From positions 372,001-436,000 of the forward strand of contig NZ_NEVN01000001.1 of the NCBI RefSeq assembly GCF_002261475.1: a DNA stretch of 64,000 nt. Reading direction: 5' to 3'. Every line of letters begins with the position of its first letter. Position 1 is the first letter of the stretch. This document shows positions 50,346-61,282 of the stretch, one piece after another. Both the position numbers and the translations under genes were made by a program. This DNA is from Bordetella genomosp. 5 (GTDB lineage: Bacteria; Pseudomonadota; Gammaproteobacteria; Burkholderiales; Burkholderiaceae_B). A model generated the notes under the pieces. It did not search any database and was not told the DNA's origin. It saw only the letters and a program-made list of their open reading frames with translations.

Positions 50346-53300
50346 ACCTCTCGGCGCCCTTCATCGTCCGGCCGGTCGCCACCACGCTGCTGTGCCTGGG
50401 GCTGGTGCTGGCGGGCATCCTGGCGTTTCGCCTGCTGCCGGTGGCGCCGCTGCCGCAGGTGGATATCCCGACGATTTCGGTGAGCGCGAGCCTGCCGGGG
50501 GCGAGCCCGGAGACGATGGCCTCGAGCGTGGCCACGCCGCTCGAGCGTTCGCTGGGCAGCATCGCGGGCGTGACCGAAATGACGTCGCGCAGTTCGCAGG
50601 GCTCGACCCGCATCACGCTGCAGTTCGATCTGTCGCGCGATATCGACGGCGCCGCCCGCGACGTACAGGCCGCGATCAACGCGGCGCGTTCGCTGCTGCC
50701 GACCAGCCTGCGCAGCAACCCGACCTATCACAAGGCGAACCCCTCGGCCGCGCCCATCATGACTCTGGCGATGACCTCCGAGACGCTCACCCAGGGGCAG
50801 CTCTACGATCTGGCCTCGACCATCGTGGCGCAGAAGCTCGCGCAGATCAAAGGCGTGGGCGAGGTGACGGTGGGCGGCAGCTCGCTGCCGGCGGTGCGCG
50901 TGAGCCTGATTCCTGGCGCGCTCGCCAACCGCGGGGTGGCGCTCGACGAGGTCCGGCAGGCCCTGTCCAGCGCCAATGCCAACCGGCCCAAGGGCTTTCT
51001 GGAAAACGACGAGTATCACTGGCAGATCATGGCCAGCGACCAGCTCAACAAGGCCGAAGACTACCGCCCGCTGATCGTCGCGTGGCGTGATGGCGCGGCC
51101 GTGCGGCTGTCGGACGTGGCCACGGTCGAAGATTCGGTCGAGGATCTCTTCCAGACCGGCTTCTACAACGATCGCAACGCCATCATTCTGATCGTGCGGC
51201 GCCAGGCCGATGCCAACATCATCGAGACGGTCGACGAGGTGTATGCCCAGTTGCCGCAGCTCAGCGCGTTTCTGCCCGGCGACGTGAACATGGTGGTGGC
51301 GCAGGATCGCACGCCCAGCATCCGCGCCTCGCTGCACGAGGCCGAGCTGACCCTCGCGATCGCCGTCGGGCTGGTGGTGCTGGTCGTGCTGCTGTTCCTG
51401 CGGCGCTGGCGCGCGGCCATCATCCCGTCGGTGGCCGTGCCGGTGTCGCTGGTCGGCACCTTCTGCATCATGCATCTGTGCGGCTACACCCTGAACACGA
51501 TTTCGCTGATGGCGCTGATCGTGGCCACCGGTTTCGTGGTCGACGACGCCATCGTGGTCCTCGAGAACATCATGCGCCACATCGAGCGGGGCATGAGCCC
51601 GATGCGGGCCGCGCTGCGGGGCTCGCGCGAGGTGGGCTTCACGGTGCTCTCCATGAGCCTGTCGCTGGTCGCGGTGTTCATCCCCATCCTGCTGATGGGC
51701 GGCATCATCGGGCGGCTGTTCCGCGAATTCGCCGTGACGCTGTCGGCGGCCATCCTGGTGTCGCTGGTGGTGTCGCTGACGCTCACGCCGATGATGTGCG
51801 CGCGGCTGCTGCGCGCCGAGCCCAAGCCGGGCCCCGAGCCAGACGCCGCGGCCGACGCGCCGCCGCGCCGATCGCGCTGGCGCGCCACGCGTGACGCCAT
51901 CGGGCGCGGCTTCACCCGATTCTTCGACGGCATGGGCGCCGGTTATGCCCGCTCGCTGTCGTGGGCGCTCGCGCACGGCCGGCTGATGTTGCTGATCCTG
52001 GCCGGCACGATCGCGCTGAACGTCTACCTCTACGGCGCCGTGCCCAAGGGCTTCCTGCCGCAGCAGGACACCGGGCAGCTGCTGGGATTCTTCCGCGTCG
52101 ACCAGGGCACCTCGTTTTCGGCCACCGTGCCGAAGCTCGAGTATTTCCGCAAAGTGATCCAGGCCGATCCGGCGGTGCAGAGCATCACGGCCTATGCCGG
52201 CGGGCGCGGCGGCAGCAACACCAGCTTTCTGCAGATCCAGCTCAAACCCCTGGCCGAGCGCGGCGTGAGCGCCGACACGGTGATCAATCGCCTGCGCGGC
52301 CGGCTGATGCGCGAGCCCGGCGCGCAGCTGTTCCTGGTGGCGCAGCAGGACATCCGCATCGGCGGCCGCCAAAGCACGGGCTCGTACGACTACACGCTGA
52401 TGTCGGGCGACCTGCAGTTGCTGCGGACCTGGATGCCACGCGTGCAGCGCGCCATGAGCGAGCTGCCCGAGCTCGTCGACGTGGACGCCGATGTCGAGGA
52501 CAAGGGCCGGCAGATCAACCTCGTGATCGATCGCGAGGCCGCGACGCGGCTGGGCATCGACATGTCGGCGATCGCGGCAGTGCTGAACAACTCGTACAGC
52601 CAGCGCCAGGTGTCGGTGATGTACGGCCCGCTGAATCAGTATCACGTGGTGATGGGCGTCGATCAGCGCTTCGCCGAAGACGCCGACTCGCTCAAGCAGC
52701 TCAATGTGGTGACGGCCGACGGCAGCCGCGTGCCGCTGTCGTCGTTCGCGCGCCTCGAGGTCGGCAATGCGCCGCTGTCGGTGAGCCATCAGGGGCTGTT
52801 CGTGGCCGATACGATTTCGTTCGGCACGGCGCCGGGCGTGTCGCTCGAGCAGGCCACGGCCGCGATCGACGCCGCGGTGGCCCGCATCGGCCTGCCGTCC
52901 GACCAGATCCAGGCGGGCTTCCAGGGCACGGCGGCCGAGCTTCAAAAAACGCTCGCGCGCCAACCCTGGCTGATTCTGGCGGCGCTGGTGGCGATGTATA
53001 TCGTGCTGGGCATGCTGTACGAGAGCTTCGTGCACCCGCTCACGATTCTGTCGACGCTGCCCTCGGCCGGCATCGGCGCGCTGCTGGCGCTGATGCTGCT
53101 CAATACCGAGTTCACCCTGATCGCCCTGATCGGCGTGTTTCTTCTGATCGGCATCGTGAAGAAGAACGCCATCATCATGGTGGACTTCGCGCTCGACGCC
53201 GAGCGGCGCGAGGCCATGGCGCCGCGCGACGCGATCTACCAGGCCTGCCTCACGCGGTTTCGCCCGATCATGATGACCACGCTGGCGGCCATCTTCGGTG

Positions 53301-53500
53301 CGTTGCCGCTGATGCTCGCCACCGGCGCGGGCGTGGAAATGCGCCGGCCGCTGGGCATCACCATCGTGGGCGGTCTGGTACTGTCCCAGATCCTTACGCT
53401 CTACACCACGCCGGTGGTGTATCTCTATCTCGATCGTCTTCGTCTCTGGGCCGCCCGCCGCCGCGCCGGCACGGCCACTGTCCCGACCCCGCATCCATGA
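50342..53500 (+). CDS. mdtC: RND efflux transporter MdtC
   Basis: This 1052-aa pump subunit is similar in plan to MdtB. It has [20 protein letters not shown] at the start, [21 protein letters not shown] in TM4 with the Asp pair, [18 protein letters not shown] and [19 protein letters not shown] charged insertion near residues 495-525 (Pro/Asp/Arg-rich, in the central cytoplasmic loop) makes it a little longer than usual. Its ATG overlaps the mdtB stop, and its stop overlaps the start of the outer-membrane factor. Confidence 0.93.
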   Translation: MNLSAPFIVRPVATTLLCLGLVLAGILAFRLLPVAPLPQVDIPTISVSASLPGASPETMASSVATPLERSLGSIAGVTEMTSRSSQGSTRITLQFDLSRDIDGAARDVQAAINAARSLLPTSLRSNPTYHKANPSAAPIMTLAMTSETLTQGQLYDLASTIVAQKLAQIKGVGEVTVGGSSLPAVRVSLIPGALANRGVALDEVRQALSSANANRPKGFLENDEYHWQIMASDQLNKAEDYRPLIVAWRDGAAVRLSDVATVEDSVEDLFQTGFYNDRNAIILIVRRQADANIIETVDEVYAQLPQLSAFLPGDVNMVVAQDRTPSIRASLHEAELTLAIAVGLVVLVVLLFLRRWRAAIIPSVAVPVSLVGTFCIMHLCGYTLNTISLMALIVATGFVVDDAIVVLENIMRHIERGMSPMRAALRGSREVGFTVLSMSLSLVAVFIPILLMGGIIGRLFREFAVTLSAAILVSLVVSLTLTPMMCARLLRAEPKPGPEPDAAADAPPRRSRWRATRDAIGRGFTRFFDGMGAGYARSLSWALAHGRLMLLILAGTIALNVYLYGAVPKGFLPQQDTGQLLGFFRVDQGTSFSATVPKLEYFRKVIQADPAVQSITAYAGGRGGSNTSFLQIQLKPLAERGVSADTVINRLRGRLMREPGAQLFLVAQQDIRIGGRQSTGSYDYTLMSGDLQLLRTWMPRVQRAMSELPELVDVDADVEDKGRQINLVIDREAATRLGIDMSAIAAVLNNSYSQRQVSVMYGPLNQYHVVMGVDQRFAEDADSLKQLNVVTADGSRVPLSSFARLEVGNAPLSVSHQGLFVADTISFGTAPGVSLEQATAAIDAAVARIGLPSDQIQAGFQGTAAELQKTLARQPWLILAALVAMYIVLGMLYESFVHPLTILSTLPSAGIGALLALMLLNTEFTLIALIGVFLLIGIVKKNAIIMVDFALDAERREAMAPRDAIYQACLTRFRPIMMTTLAAIFGALPLMLATGAGVEMRRPLGITIVGGLVLSQILTLYTTPVVYLYLDRLRLWAARRRAGTATVPTPHP

Positions 53501-55038
53501 CCCGACTTCACGCTTTCGCTTCCGTCCTCACGCCGCGCCTCGCGCCGCTGGCTTTGTGCGCGCTTCTGGCCGGTTGTGCGGTGGGCCCGGATTACCAGCG
53601 CCCGGCGATCGACGTGGGCACGGGTTTCAAAGAAGGCGAGGGCGTGGTGCCGGGCTGGAAGCCGGCGCAACCCGCCGATCAGGCCGATCGCGGACAGTGG
53701 TGGCGCGTGTATGGCGATGCCACGCTCGACGGCCTGATGGCCGACCTCGCGGCGTCCAACCAGAGCATCGTGCAGGCCGAGGCCAACTTCCGCCAGGCGC
53801 AGGCGCTGGTCGGCACGGCCCGCGCCAACTTCTTTCCCATCGTGGGCGCCAATGCCGGCGCCACGCGCTCGGGCAGCGGCGCGGGTTCGCAGTCGACCAG
53901 TGTCGGCTCCAATGTGGCGAACCAGTATTCGCTGAGCGGCAGCGTCAGCTGGGAACTCGACGTGTGGGGCCGCATCCGGCGCGAGGTCGAGGCGAGCCGC
54001 GCAACCGCGGCCGCCAGCGGCGCCGACCTTGCCGCCACGCGGCTGAGCGCGCAATCGGCATTGGTACAGAACTATCTCCAGCTGCGCATCCTGGACGAAC
54101 AGAAGCGCCTGCTCGACGCGACCGTCGCGGCCTATGAGCGCTCGCTGCAGCTCACGCGCAACCGTTATGAGGCGGGTGTGGTGGGCAAGGCCGACGTGGC
54201 CGTCGCCGAGACGCAGCTCGAAAATACGCGCGCCCAGTCGATCGATCTGGACTGGCAGCGCGGGCAGTTCGAACACGCCATCGCCGTGCTCGTGGGCCTG
54301 GCGCCGTCGCGCTTTGCGTTGCCGCCCGCCCCGTTCACGCAGCAGTTGCCCGAAATTCCGGTGGCGCTGCCCGCCACGCTGCTCGAACGCCGTCCCGACG
54401 TGGCAGCCGCCGAGCGCCGCGCGGCCGCCGCCAACGCGCAGATCGGCGTGGCCGTGTCGGCGTGGTTTCCGGAGCTGACGCTGTCGGCCTCGGGCGGTTT
54501 CCGCAGCGGCCAGTTCGCCGACCTGCTGACGGCGCCCGCGCGCTTCTGGTCGCTCGGCCCCGCACTGGCCATGACGATCTTCGACGGCGGCGCGCGCGAA
54601 TCGCAGATCGCGGCCGCCCGCGCCGGCTACGATGCCCAGGCGGCCGCCTATCGGCAGAGCGTGCTGGTGGCGCTGCGCGAGGTCGAAGACTATCTGGTGC
54701 AGTTGCGTGTGATGGCGCAGGAGCAGGAGGTGCAGCGTCGCGCGCTCACGTCGGCGCGCGAATCCCTGCGGCTCACGCGCAATCAATACGAGGCCGGGCT
54801 GGTCGACTATCTGAGCGTGGCCGTGGTCGAGGCCACCGCGCTCAATGCCGAGCGCAATGCTCTGTCGCTGCTGGGCAACCGGCTCAACGCCAGCGTGCAG
54901 CTGATCGCCGCGCTGGGCGGCGGTTGGGAAGGTCTGCCGGAGGCCGACCGCTCGCCGCTGCCCACGCAGCCGGCGCCGCCGGTCGGCGCCGGGGCGCCGA
55001 CACCGCCGACACCGACACCCGCCGCCGCGCCGCGTTAA
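53497..55038 (+). CDS. NodT/OprM-type outer-membrane efflux lipoprotein
   Basis: This 513-aa outer-membrane channel has a lipobox LLAGC near residues 24-28, then VGPDYQRPA, the usual opening of OprM/NodT proteins. Two efflux repeats follow with [27 protein letters not shown] and [14 protein letters not shown]. The tail (about 485-513) is Pro/Thr/Ala-rich. The ATG overlaps the mdtC stop (ATGA at 53497-53500), so the operon encodes a complete tripartite pump. It is distinct from the TolC at 9502-10830. Confidence 0.93.
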   Translation: MTRLHAFASVLTPRLAPLALCALLAGCAVGPDYQRPAIDVGTGFKEGEGVVPGWKPAQPADQADRGQWWRVYGDATLDGLMADLAASNQSIVQAEANFRQAQALVGTARANFFPIVGANAGATRSGSGAGSQSTSVGSNVANQYSLSGSVSWELDVWGRIRREVEASRATAAASGADLAATRLSAQSALVQNYLQLRILDEQKRLLDATVAAYERSLQLTRNRYEAGVVGKADVAVAETQLENTRAQSIDLDWQRGQFEHAIAVLVGLAPSRFALPPAPFTQQLPEIPVALPATLLERRPDVAAAERRAAAANAQIGVAVSAWFPELTLSASGGFRSGQFADLLTAPARFWSLGPALAMTIFDGGARESQIAAARAGYDAQAAAYRQSVLVALREVEDYLVQLRVMAQEQEVQRRALTSARESLRLTRNQYEAGLVDYLSVAVVEATALNAERNALSLLGNRLNASVQLIAALGGGWEGLPEADRSPLPTQPAPPVGAGAPTPPTPTPAAAPR

Positions 55039-55044
55039 GGCGTT

Positions 55045-55104
55045 GCGGCGGCCGATGCCGCGGCGGCCGATGCCGCGGCGGCCGACGCCGCGGCGGCCGT
55101 CGCG
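55045..55104. repeat. 15-bp tandem repeat, four copies
   Basis: Units of 15 bp (first copy GCGGCGGCCGATGCC) at 55045, 55060, 55075 and 55090; the first two are identical, the third has one change and the fourth is diverged. It starts 7 bp after the efflux gene stop. It could once have extended that gene's Ala-rich tail. Confidence 0.85.
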
Positions 55105-55168
55105 CGGCTGCTCCGTGCGGCTGCCTGGCGCGGCACCGGCACCGACGTCATTGCGCCGGCGCCAAGCG

Positions 55169-56131
55169 TCAGATCAGCCCGCGGATCCCCGCGATGCCAT
55201 GTGCGCCATGCTGCTGCGCGTCGCGCAGCGTGGCGGCGCCTTGGCCGCCCAGCGCATAGACCGGCAGCCCCGCGTCGCGATTGTGCTGCACGAATCCGTC
55301 CCAGCCGATCGCCGGCTGACCGGGATGGCTAGCGGTGGGCAGTACGGGGCCCAGCACGGCGAAATCCGCGCCGAGGGTGCGCGCATGCACCACCTCGGCA
55401 TTGTCGTGCGCGGAGACGCCGACGAGCGCGCCGTCGCCGAGCGCCGGGCGTTCGGGCAGTGCCGCCGCATCGGCGGCGCGCAGATGCACGCCGTCGGCCT
55501 CGATCCACCAGGCCCGCGGATGCACGCTATTGACCAGGACGCGCGCGCCGGCCGCGCGGCAACGCTTGAGCGTGAGCTGAAGCGCCGCGTGCAGCGACGC
55601 CGCGTCGGCGCCTTCGGGCCAGCCGGGCTCGCGCCACTGCACGAGCTTGAGGCCGTCCGCGAGCGCGCGGTCCAGGCGTTCGAGCCAGGCCGGCAGCGCC
55701 TCGGGCGTGCCGATGGCGCTGATGCCGTAACGGGTGGGTAGCTGGAGCCAGCGCAGCGGCGGCAGCGTGGCCGGAAGCAGGTCGCCGACCTCGCCCGCGT
55801 GGGCCGGATCGACCCAGCGCAGGCTTTGGTTCTCGAGACCCGTCGGCTCGCCCTCCCAGCCCGTGACGTGGCAGAAGGCCAGGCGCACGGTGGTGTGGGG
55901 ATAGGCGTGCACGTAGGTCACCCACGGCCGCGCCTCGGTCACGCGGATGCCCAGCTCTTCCTGCAACTCACGCGCGAGCGCCTGCAGCACGGTTTCGCCG
56001 GGCTCGAGCTTGCCGCCGGGGAGTTCCCACCAGCCCGACCACGGTTTGCCCTCGGGCCGCTGGCCGAGCAGCAACTGGCCGTCGGGCCGCAGGATCAGGC
56101 CCGCGGCGACATCGATGATCTTGTCAGACAT
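55169..56131 (-). CDS. Nudix hydrolase fused to ThiE-like domain
   Basis: This 320-aa fusion starts with a MutT-type Nudix domain (about residues 1-135); the box GGKLEPGETVLQALARELQEELG is complete. A ThiE-like TIM-barrel domain follows (about 145-315), with YGISAIGTPEALPAWLERL, LVNSVHPRAWWIEADGVHLR, GADFAVLGPVLPTASHPGQ and VYALGGQGAA. The Nudix part likely cleans oxidised nucleotides; the second part may couple pyrimidine and thiazole in thiamine synthesis or be a vestigial relative. Such fusions are widespread in proteobacteria. ATG 56131 overlaps the DUF815 stop by 8 bp. Confidence 0.88.
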   Translation of the reverse strand: MSDKIIDVAAGLILRPDGQLLLGQRPEGKPWSGWWELPGGKLEPGETVLQALARELQEELGIRVTEARPWVTYVHAYPHTTVRLAFCHVTGWEGEPTGLENQSLRWVDPAHAGEVGDLLPATLPPLRWLQLPTRYGISAIGTPEALPAWLERLDRALADGLKLVQWREPGWPEGADAASLHAALQLTLKRCRAAGARVLVNSVHPRAWWIEADGVHLRAADAAALPERPALGDGALVGVSAHDNAEVVHARTLGADFAVLGPVLPTASHPGQPAIGWDGFVQHNRDAGLPVYALGGQGAATLRDAQQHGAHGIAGIRGLI

Positions 56132-56990
56132 GGCGGGCCGCCCAGTCACGCGCGAACTGATAGGCTACGCGGCCCGAACGCGAGCCGCGCTCGAGCGCCC
56201 ACTGCAGGGCCTCGGTGCGGCTGGCTTCGATCTGCTCCGACGGGCAGCCGAGCTCGCGCAGCCAGTGATAGACGATGTCGAGGTAGTCGTCCTGGCGGAA
56301 CGGATGGAACGACAGCCACAGCCCGAAGCGCTCGGACAGCGAGATCTTTTCTTCGACGGTCTCGCCGGGATGGATCTCGCCATCGGCCTGGTGGCGGGCC
56401 TGGAGGTTTTCGCTCATGTACTCCGGCATGAGATGACGCCGGTTGGAGGTGGCGTAGATCAGCACGTTGTCGCCGGAGGCCGACACCGAGCCGTCGAGCA
56501 CCGACTTCAGGGCCTTGTAGCCGGCTTCTCCTTCCTCGAACGACAGGTCGTCGCAGAACACGATGTAGCGTTCGGCGCGCGGCGCGACCAGCTCGACGAT
56601 ATCGGGCAGGTCGCCGAGGTCGGCCTTGTCGACCTCGATCAGGCGCAGGCCGGCGTCGCCGTGCTCGGCCAGCATGGCCTTGACCAGCGAGCTCTTGCCG
56701 GTGCCGCGCGCGCCGGTCATCAGCACGTTGTTGGCGGGCTTGCCGGCGAGGAACTGGCGCGTGTTGCGTTCGATGATCTCTTTCTGGCGCTCGATGTGTT
56801 GCAGATCGCCGGTCTGGATGCGCGAGACATGGCGCACGGCATCGAGCCAGCCGCGCGCGCCGCGCTTGCGCCAGCGGTACGCATGGGCGGACCAGTCGAT
56901 CTCGGGCGGGGCGGCGGGAAGCCAGGCCTCGAGCTGGGCGAGCACGCGCTCGGCGCGGGCCAGCAATTGGGTGAAGTCGGATGTGCTCAC
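56124..56990 (-). CDS. DUF815 P-loop ATPase
   Basis: This 288-aa AAA-like ATPase has Walker A TGARGTGKSSLVKAML (about residues 91-106), Walker B YIVFCDDLSFEEGEAGYKAL and a later sensor-like IYATSNRRHLMPEYM. The pattern matches the DUF815 family. The first 70 residues lack motifs. It is the first gene of a two-gene unit with the Nudix-ThiE fusion (8-bp overlap), an association often seen in betaproteobacteria. Substrate and partners are unknown. Confidence 0.85.
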   Translation of the reverse strand: MSTSDFTQLLARAERVLAQLEAWLPAAPPEIDWSAHAYRWRKRGARGWLDAVRHVSRIQTGDLQHIERQKEIIERNTRQFLAGKPANNVLMTGARGTGKSSLVKAMLAEHGDAGLRLIEVDKADLGDLPDIVELVAPRAERYIVFCDDLSFEEGEAGYKALKSVLDGSVSASGDNVLIYATSNRRHLMPEYMSENLQARHQADGEIHPGETVEEKISLSERFGLWLSFHPFRQDDYLDIVYHWLRELGCPSEQIEASRTEALQWALERGSRSGRVAYQFARDWAARHV

Positions 56991-57124
56991 TGCGGAATTC
57001 CTGGTGGGGCGGCTCGAAGGGCACGCCGGCGGTTACGGACGGTCGTCCGCGCGGCCACGCAGGGGATGGGGTGGCAGGCGGACGGAACGCGCCGGCGGGG
57101 TACTGCGACGCGCTGCAAGCAGGG

Positions 57125-57162
57125 CCGGCGGGGGAGCCACGGATGGCTGGCTCTCCCGCCGG
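57125..57162 (-). terminator. 14-bp stem-loop after argJ
   Basis: CCGGCGGGGGAGCC, ten bases, GGCTCTCCCGCCGG forms a 14-bp stem with one G-U pair between argJ and the DUF815 gene. No T-run follows, so it is an mRNA end or factor-dependent site rather than a clear intrinsic terminator. The rest of 56991-57211 shows nothing else. Confidence 0.45.
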
Positions 57163-57211
57163 GGCGCGCCCTCACGACGGGCGCGGCATTCAGGGCCCCG
57201 GAGGGCGGCGA

Positions 57212-58438
57212 TCAGGAACGGTAGTCGGCGTTGATGCTGACGTACTCGTGCGAGAAGTCGCAGGTGTAGACGGTCTCGGTGTGCTTGCCGCGGCCCAGCG
57301 AGATGCGCACCGCGATCTCGGCCTGCTTCATGACACGTTGGCCGTCGGCCTCCTGGTAGTCGGGATTGCGGCCACCGTCGAGCGCCACCAGCACGTCGTC
57401 GAGCCACAGGCGGATCTTGCTGACGTCGAGGTCGTCGATGCCGGCGTAGCCGATGGCGGCGAGGATGCGGCCCAGGTTGGGGTCGGAGGCGAAGAAGGCG
57501 GTCTTGACGAGCGGCGAGTGGGCCACGGCGTAAGCGACCTTGAGGGCCTCTTCGGCGTTGCCGGCGTCTTCGACGCGGATCGTCATGAACTTGGTGGCGC
57601 CTTCGGCGTCACGCACGATCTTCTGGGCCAGGTCGGTGGCGGCTTCGGCCAGCGCGGCGCGCAGCGCCGGGTAGTTGGCGTCGGATTCGCTCTCGACGGT
57701 CAGGCCGCTGGCCCCAGTGGCCATCACGATGAACGAGTCGTTGGTGGAGGTGTCGCCGTCGACCGTGATGCGGTTGAACGAGACATCGGCGATCTCGAGC
57801 GCCAGCTTGGACAGCAGCGGCTGGGCGATGCCGGCGTCGGTGGCCAGGTAGCTCAGCATGGTGGCCATGTTGGGGCGGATCATGCCGGCGCCCTTGCTGA
57901 TGCCGGTGAGCGTGATGGTCTTGCCGCCGATCTCGACGCGGCGCGAGTAGATCTTGGGCAGCGTGTCGGTGGTCATGATGCCGTGCGCGGCATTGAACCA
58001 TTCATTGGTGCCGAGCTTGGCGATCGCGCCCGGCAGGCCGGCCACCAGGCGGTCGAGCGGCAGCGGCTCGAGAATCACGCCGGTGGAGAAGGGCAGCACT
58101 TCGGCGGCCGACACGCCCAGCAGCTTGGCCAGCTCGGCGCAGGTGGCGCGGGCGTTGGCCAGGCCGGGCTCGCCCGTGCCGGCGTTGGCATTGCCGGTGT
58201 TGATGACCAGCGCGCGGATCGGGCCGCCGGCCGCGAGGTGGGCCTGGCAGACCTGCACCGGCGCGGCGCAGAAGCGGTTGCGGGTGAAGACGCCGGCCAC
58301 GGTGGTGCCGGGCGCGAGGCGGAAAACGGTGAGGTCGCGGCGGTTGGCCTTGCGGATACCGGCCTCGGTGACGCCGATTTCAACGCCGGCAACGGGGTGG
58401 ATGTCGGACTCGGAAGGAATCTGAAGATTAACGGCCAT
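57212..58438 (-). CDS. argJ: bifunctional glutamate N-acetyltransferase ArgJ
   Basis: This 408-aa enzyme transfers acetyl groups from N-acetylornithine to glutamate in arginine synthesis. The autocleavage site is in [17 protein letters not shown], between Ala and the nucleophilic Thr, dividing alpha and beta chains near residue 195. Further segments are [38 protein letters not shown] and [14 protein letters not shown] 58438 gives the usual start (MAVNLQIP). Whether it also uses acetyl-CoA cannot be read. Confidence 0.95.
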   Translation of the reverse strand: MAVNLQIPSESDIHPVAGVEIGVTEAGIRKANRRDLTVFRLAPGTTVAGVFTRNRFCAAPVQVCQAHLAAGGPIRALVINTGNANAGTGEPGLANARATCAELAKLLGVSAAEVLPFSTGVILEPLPLDRLVAGLPGAIAKLGTNEWFNAAHGIMTTDTLPKIYSRRVEIGGKTITLTGISKGAGMIRPNMATMLSYLATDAGIAQPLLSKLALEIADVSFNRITVDGDTSTNDSFIVMATGASGLTVESESDANYPALRAALAEAATDLAQKIVRDAEGATKFMTIRVEDAGNAEEALKVAYAVAHSPLVKTAFFASDPNLGRILAAIGYAGIDDLDVSKIRLWLDDVLVALDGGRNPDYQEADGQRVMKQAEIAVRISLGRGKHTETVYTCDFSHEYVSINADYRS

Positions 58439-58544
58439 GTATCGTCTCGATGGGCTGGGCGATGAAAAAGCCGCGCCAGGGGCTGCGGCGGAGAATCTGT
58501 CTATTATCCCACCGCTGGCGCGACGGGCGTATGGCAGGGCAGGG

Positions 58545-59549
58545 TCAGGGGCCCAGGCGCACCGACGCGACGTCGAGAACGCCCGCCTCGCGGTTGGACA
58601 GGACGGCGCGCACCTCGCCGCCGGCGGCCTGCAGGACCGATTTGCCGGACGGAATGTCGGTGCCACCGGCGCGGCGCGCGCTGCGGCCGCGCGAGGGCGA
58701 GAAGAGCAGGTCGCCGGGCTGGGCGCCGGGCACCTTGGGGCCGGCGCTGGCCACCCGCGTGCCGGCGGGATAGGTGACCTCGCCCAGCGTGGCCTCGCCC
58801 GCCAGCAGCCCTTCGAACGACAGGCGGCGGCGCTCCGGCGAGAGCCGCAGCTCGACCTTCAGGAGGGGCAATTGATCCACGCCGACCGCCTCGCTGCCAT
58901 CCGTGCGCACCAGCCAGCCGGGCTCGTTGGCGCGGCTGGCGAGCCAGGCGCCGGCCGGCAGCGGTTTGGCCTCGACCTGGTTGCCGGCCGCGAGGTGGCA
59001 GCTCGCAAAGCGCGGCTGGCCATCCTGGATGCGGAACTCGAGCGGGTGGGTGTCCATGCAGGTCCAGCCTTCGATGCGCTGGTCGGTTGCGGTGGTGAGC
59101 GACCAGGTGTGGGCCGCGCCGGGCGCGGCGCCCTGATAGCGAGTCAGCGTGATGGCATCGACGCCCGCGACGCGCGTGGGCGCGGGAAAGCGCGCCGAAA
59201 TGAAGGTGTCGGGCTGCCCCGCGGTGCCGAGCCGCAGCTCGGTGCCGGCCGGCATGCGCACGCCGGCCAGCTCGGTGGCGGCGTCGAGCGTGAGGCGGCG
59301 CGCCGCCTCGGCGCGCGATTCGCGCTGCGCCTGCATCCACGCGCTGATGTGCTGGACCGGAAATACGCCGCCCGCCAGCGCCAGCAGCGCCATGAGCGTG
59401 GGGCCGAGGCGGCGGTGCTCGGCCAGCCAGAGGCGGCTGTCGGGATTGCGGACGAGCGACACGCACCACGTCAGCAGGGTGCTCAGGCAGATCAGCGAGA
59501 TCGCCATGGCGACGTAGTGATTACCGCCAGGAATCGAGATGGGAACCAT
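58545..59549 (-). CDS. hypothetical membrane protein upstream of argJ
   Basis: I do not recognise a family in this 334-aa protein. It has two membrane segments (about residues 14-33 and 47-68), then a large domain of beta-rich character, probably outside the cytoplasm, with two Cys (TCMDTHP, ASCHL) that could form a disulfide. A tail with [18 protein letters not shown] follows. ATG 59549 is chosen; a start 33 bp upstream is possible. It is read in the same direction as argJ with a 106-bp gap, and may be cotranscribed. Confidence 0.6.
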   Translation of the reverse strand: MVPISIPGGNHYVAMAISLICLSTLLTWCVSLVRNPDSRLWLAEHRRLGPTLMALLALAGGVFPVQHISAWMQAQRESRAEAARRLTLDAATELAGVRMPAGTELRLGTAGQPDTFISARFPAPTRVAGVDAITLTRYQGAAPGAAHTWSLTTATDQRIEGWTCMDTHPLEFRIQDGQPRFASCHLAAGNQVEAKPLPAGAWLASRANEPGWLVRTDGSEAVGVDQLPLLKVELRLSPERRRLSFEGLLAGEATLGEVTYPAGTRVASAGPKVPGAQPGDLLFSPSRGRSARRAGGTDIPSGKSVLQAAGGEVRAVLSNREAGVLDVASVRLGP

Positions 59550-59603
59550 GGCGGATATTATGCGCCAATCGCGGCCCGGCACGCCGGCCCGCGAGGCGCG
59601 GCG

Positions 59604-60092
59604 TCACTCCGATTCGGCGCGGTGCGCCACCACCTGCAGCTTGAGCTCGCCCAGCGCCTTGAAGAGCGCATTGCGGCTCGCCTCGGGCAGGTCGCCGAAC
59701 ATGCCCTTGACCCACGACTCGTGGGCGCGCGCCATCTTGGAGAAGGCCTTCTTGCCCTGCGGGGTGAGCTTGAGCAGCGAGCTGCGGCGGTCGGACTCCA
59801 CCTTGGTGCGCACCACCAGCCCTTCTTTTTCGAGCTGGTCGGTGATGCCGGTGATGTTGCCGTTCGTGACCATCATGTGGCGCGAGAGCTCGCCCATCTT
59901 CATGCCCTTGGGCGCGCGCTGCAGCTGCGCCATGAGGTCGAAGCGGGGCAGCGTGGTGTCGAATTCGGTGCGCAGGCGGCTGCGAATCTCGGATTCGATC
60001 AGGTTGCAGCAGGTGAGCATGCGCAACCACAGGCGCAGCGCGTGATGATCGTCGGGCGCGGCCCGCGTTTCCAGGTCGGGAGTATCGATCAT
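59604..60092 (-). CDS. MarR-family transcriptional regulator
   Basis: This 162-aa regulator has the MarR winged-helix with LPRFDLMAQLQRAPKGMKMG, HMMVTNGNITGITDQLEKEG as recognition helix region and LVVRTKVESDRRSSLLKLTPQG as the wing. An N-terminal helix with dimer contacts precedes it. The ATG overlaps the stop of the hydrolase gene (60089-60092). It probably represses this operon and perhaps the divergent livK, by the sites at 61027-61050; that is inference. The ligand is likely a small aromatic acid, as in many MarR proteins of this sort. Confidence 0.9.
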   Translation of the reverse strand: MIDTPDLETRAAPDDHHALRLWLRMLTCCNLIESEIRSRLRTEFDTTLPRFDLMAQLQRAPKGMKMGELSRHMMVTNGNITGITDQLEKEGLVVRTKVESDRRSSLLKLTPQGKKAFSKMARAHESWVKGMFGDLPEASRNALFKALGELKLQVVAHRAESE

Positions 60093-61015
60093 GAAGATTG
60101 GTCTCGTTGCTGCGTGGAGGATGAGTCGGGAGGCGTGAGCCCCATCTGGGACAGCAGCGCGCGCGTGTAAGGCGCCGCGGGATCGTTGAGGCTCAACACG
60201 ATATCGAAATGATTGGTGCCCGGCATGGGCACGTAGCTGCCCGCGAATCCGGCCGCCTGCCACGCCTCGAGGTAGGCGTGACTCTGGCGCTTGAACTCGT
60301 CGGTCTCGCTCTCGCCGTAGGTGACCAGCAGGGGGCAGCCGCCGGCGCGCGGCAGATGCAGCAGCGGGCTGTTGCGCTCGGCGTCGGCCGGGCTCAGATG
60401 CATCCATTCGTTGATATGGGTGTGCACGAGCGGACGCAGATCGAACAGGCCCGACATGGGCGCGGCGCCGCGCAGCACGGTCGGGGGCACGCCGTAGGCC
60501 GCGTGCCAGCCCTCGGCCAGCAGGGCGCCCACCAGATGGCCGCCCGCCGAGCTGCCGCAGGCATGCAGGCGAGCGGGGTCGCCGCCCAGGCGGCCGATAT
60601 GGCGGTGCACCCACGCCAGCGCGCGGCGGTTCTGGTCGACGATGCGATCGAGGGTGACGGCGGGCGCGAGCGAATAATTCACGGCCACCACGATGGCGCC
60701 GGCCTGCGTGAAGAGCGGCGCCATGCTGCTCGAATCGCTCTTGGAAAGCAGGCGCCAGTAGCCGCCATGGATGAACAGCAGCACGGGCGCGCGGGCCGTC
60801 ATCGTGGCGGGCAGGAAGATGTCGAGTGTCTCGTCGGGATGCTCGCCGTAGGCCACGTCGAGCTCGCAGCGCAGGGTCTCGCGCGCGATGCGGCTGTCGT
60901 CGGCGTAGCGCTTGAGTATCGGGTGGATGTCGGGTACTGTCGCGCGAGCGTTGTACTGCACATCCAGTGCCGCGCGGTCGTATTCGCGATACAGGGGGCG
61001 GGCGGAATCGGCCAT
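60089..61015 (-). CDS. alpha/beta hydrolase, kynurenine-formamidase-like
   Basis: This 308-aa hydrolase has the oxyanion motif LLFIHGGYWRLLSKSD (HGGYW as in BNA7-type kynurenine formamidases), nucleophile region CGSSAGGHLVGA (Ser in GSSAG) and late TNHFD with the catalytic His. The acid is probably in YGESETDEFKRQS. Substrate could be an N-formyl aromatic amine or an ester. It is first in a two-gene operon with marR and divergent from the livK transporter genes, suggesting a shared catabolic pathway. Confidence 0.85.
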   Translation of the reverse strand: MADSARPLYREYDRAALDVQYNARATVPDIHPILKRYADDSRIARETLRCELDVAYGEHPDETLDIFLPATMTARAPVLLFIHGGYWRLLSKSDSSSMAPLFTQAGAIVVAVNYSLAPAVTLDRIVDQNRRALAWVHRHIGRLGGDPARLHACGSSAGGHLVGALLAEGWHAAYGVPPTVLRGAAPMSGLFDLRPLVHTHINEWMHLSPADAERNSPLLHLPRAGGCPLLVTYGESETDEFKRQSHAYLEAWQAAGFAGSYVPMPGTNHFDIVLSLNDPAAPYTRALLSQMGLTPPDSSSTQQRDQSS

Positions 61016-61026
61016 GGCTTTCCGTG

Positions 61027-61050
61027 TAAACCGGTTTATTGGGATAAACC
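61027..61050. promoter_or_regulatory. overlapping palindromes, probable MarR operator
   Basis: TAAACCGGTTTA (61027-61038) is a perfect palindrome, and GGTTTA, six bases, TAAACC (61033-61050) is a second one sharing its right half. Both lie 12-35 bp before the hydrolase start, where a repressor would block transcription or initiation. A weaker relative, TTTAAACCTAAA, is at 61087-61098. Confidence 0.6.
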
Positions 61051-61282
61051 CTTTGGGGCAAACCCTAGACTTGTTTTGCTGAATACTTTAAACCTAAACT
61101 ATGGCGCACGCCAGTTTCTTTTGTCCCGCGCGCATTGCCGGCGCGGTGGACAAGGTCAGGCCGGATCGCGGGGTTCCTCGAGGGCTCGCCGGCCGTTCTC
61201 CTTCGATGCTGGCGCGGGAAGCATCCATCTCCAAAAAAGGCCGTAATAAAAACCTGCCGCGCCCTGCGCAAGGAGCTCCACC

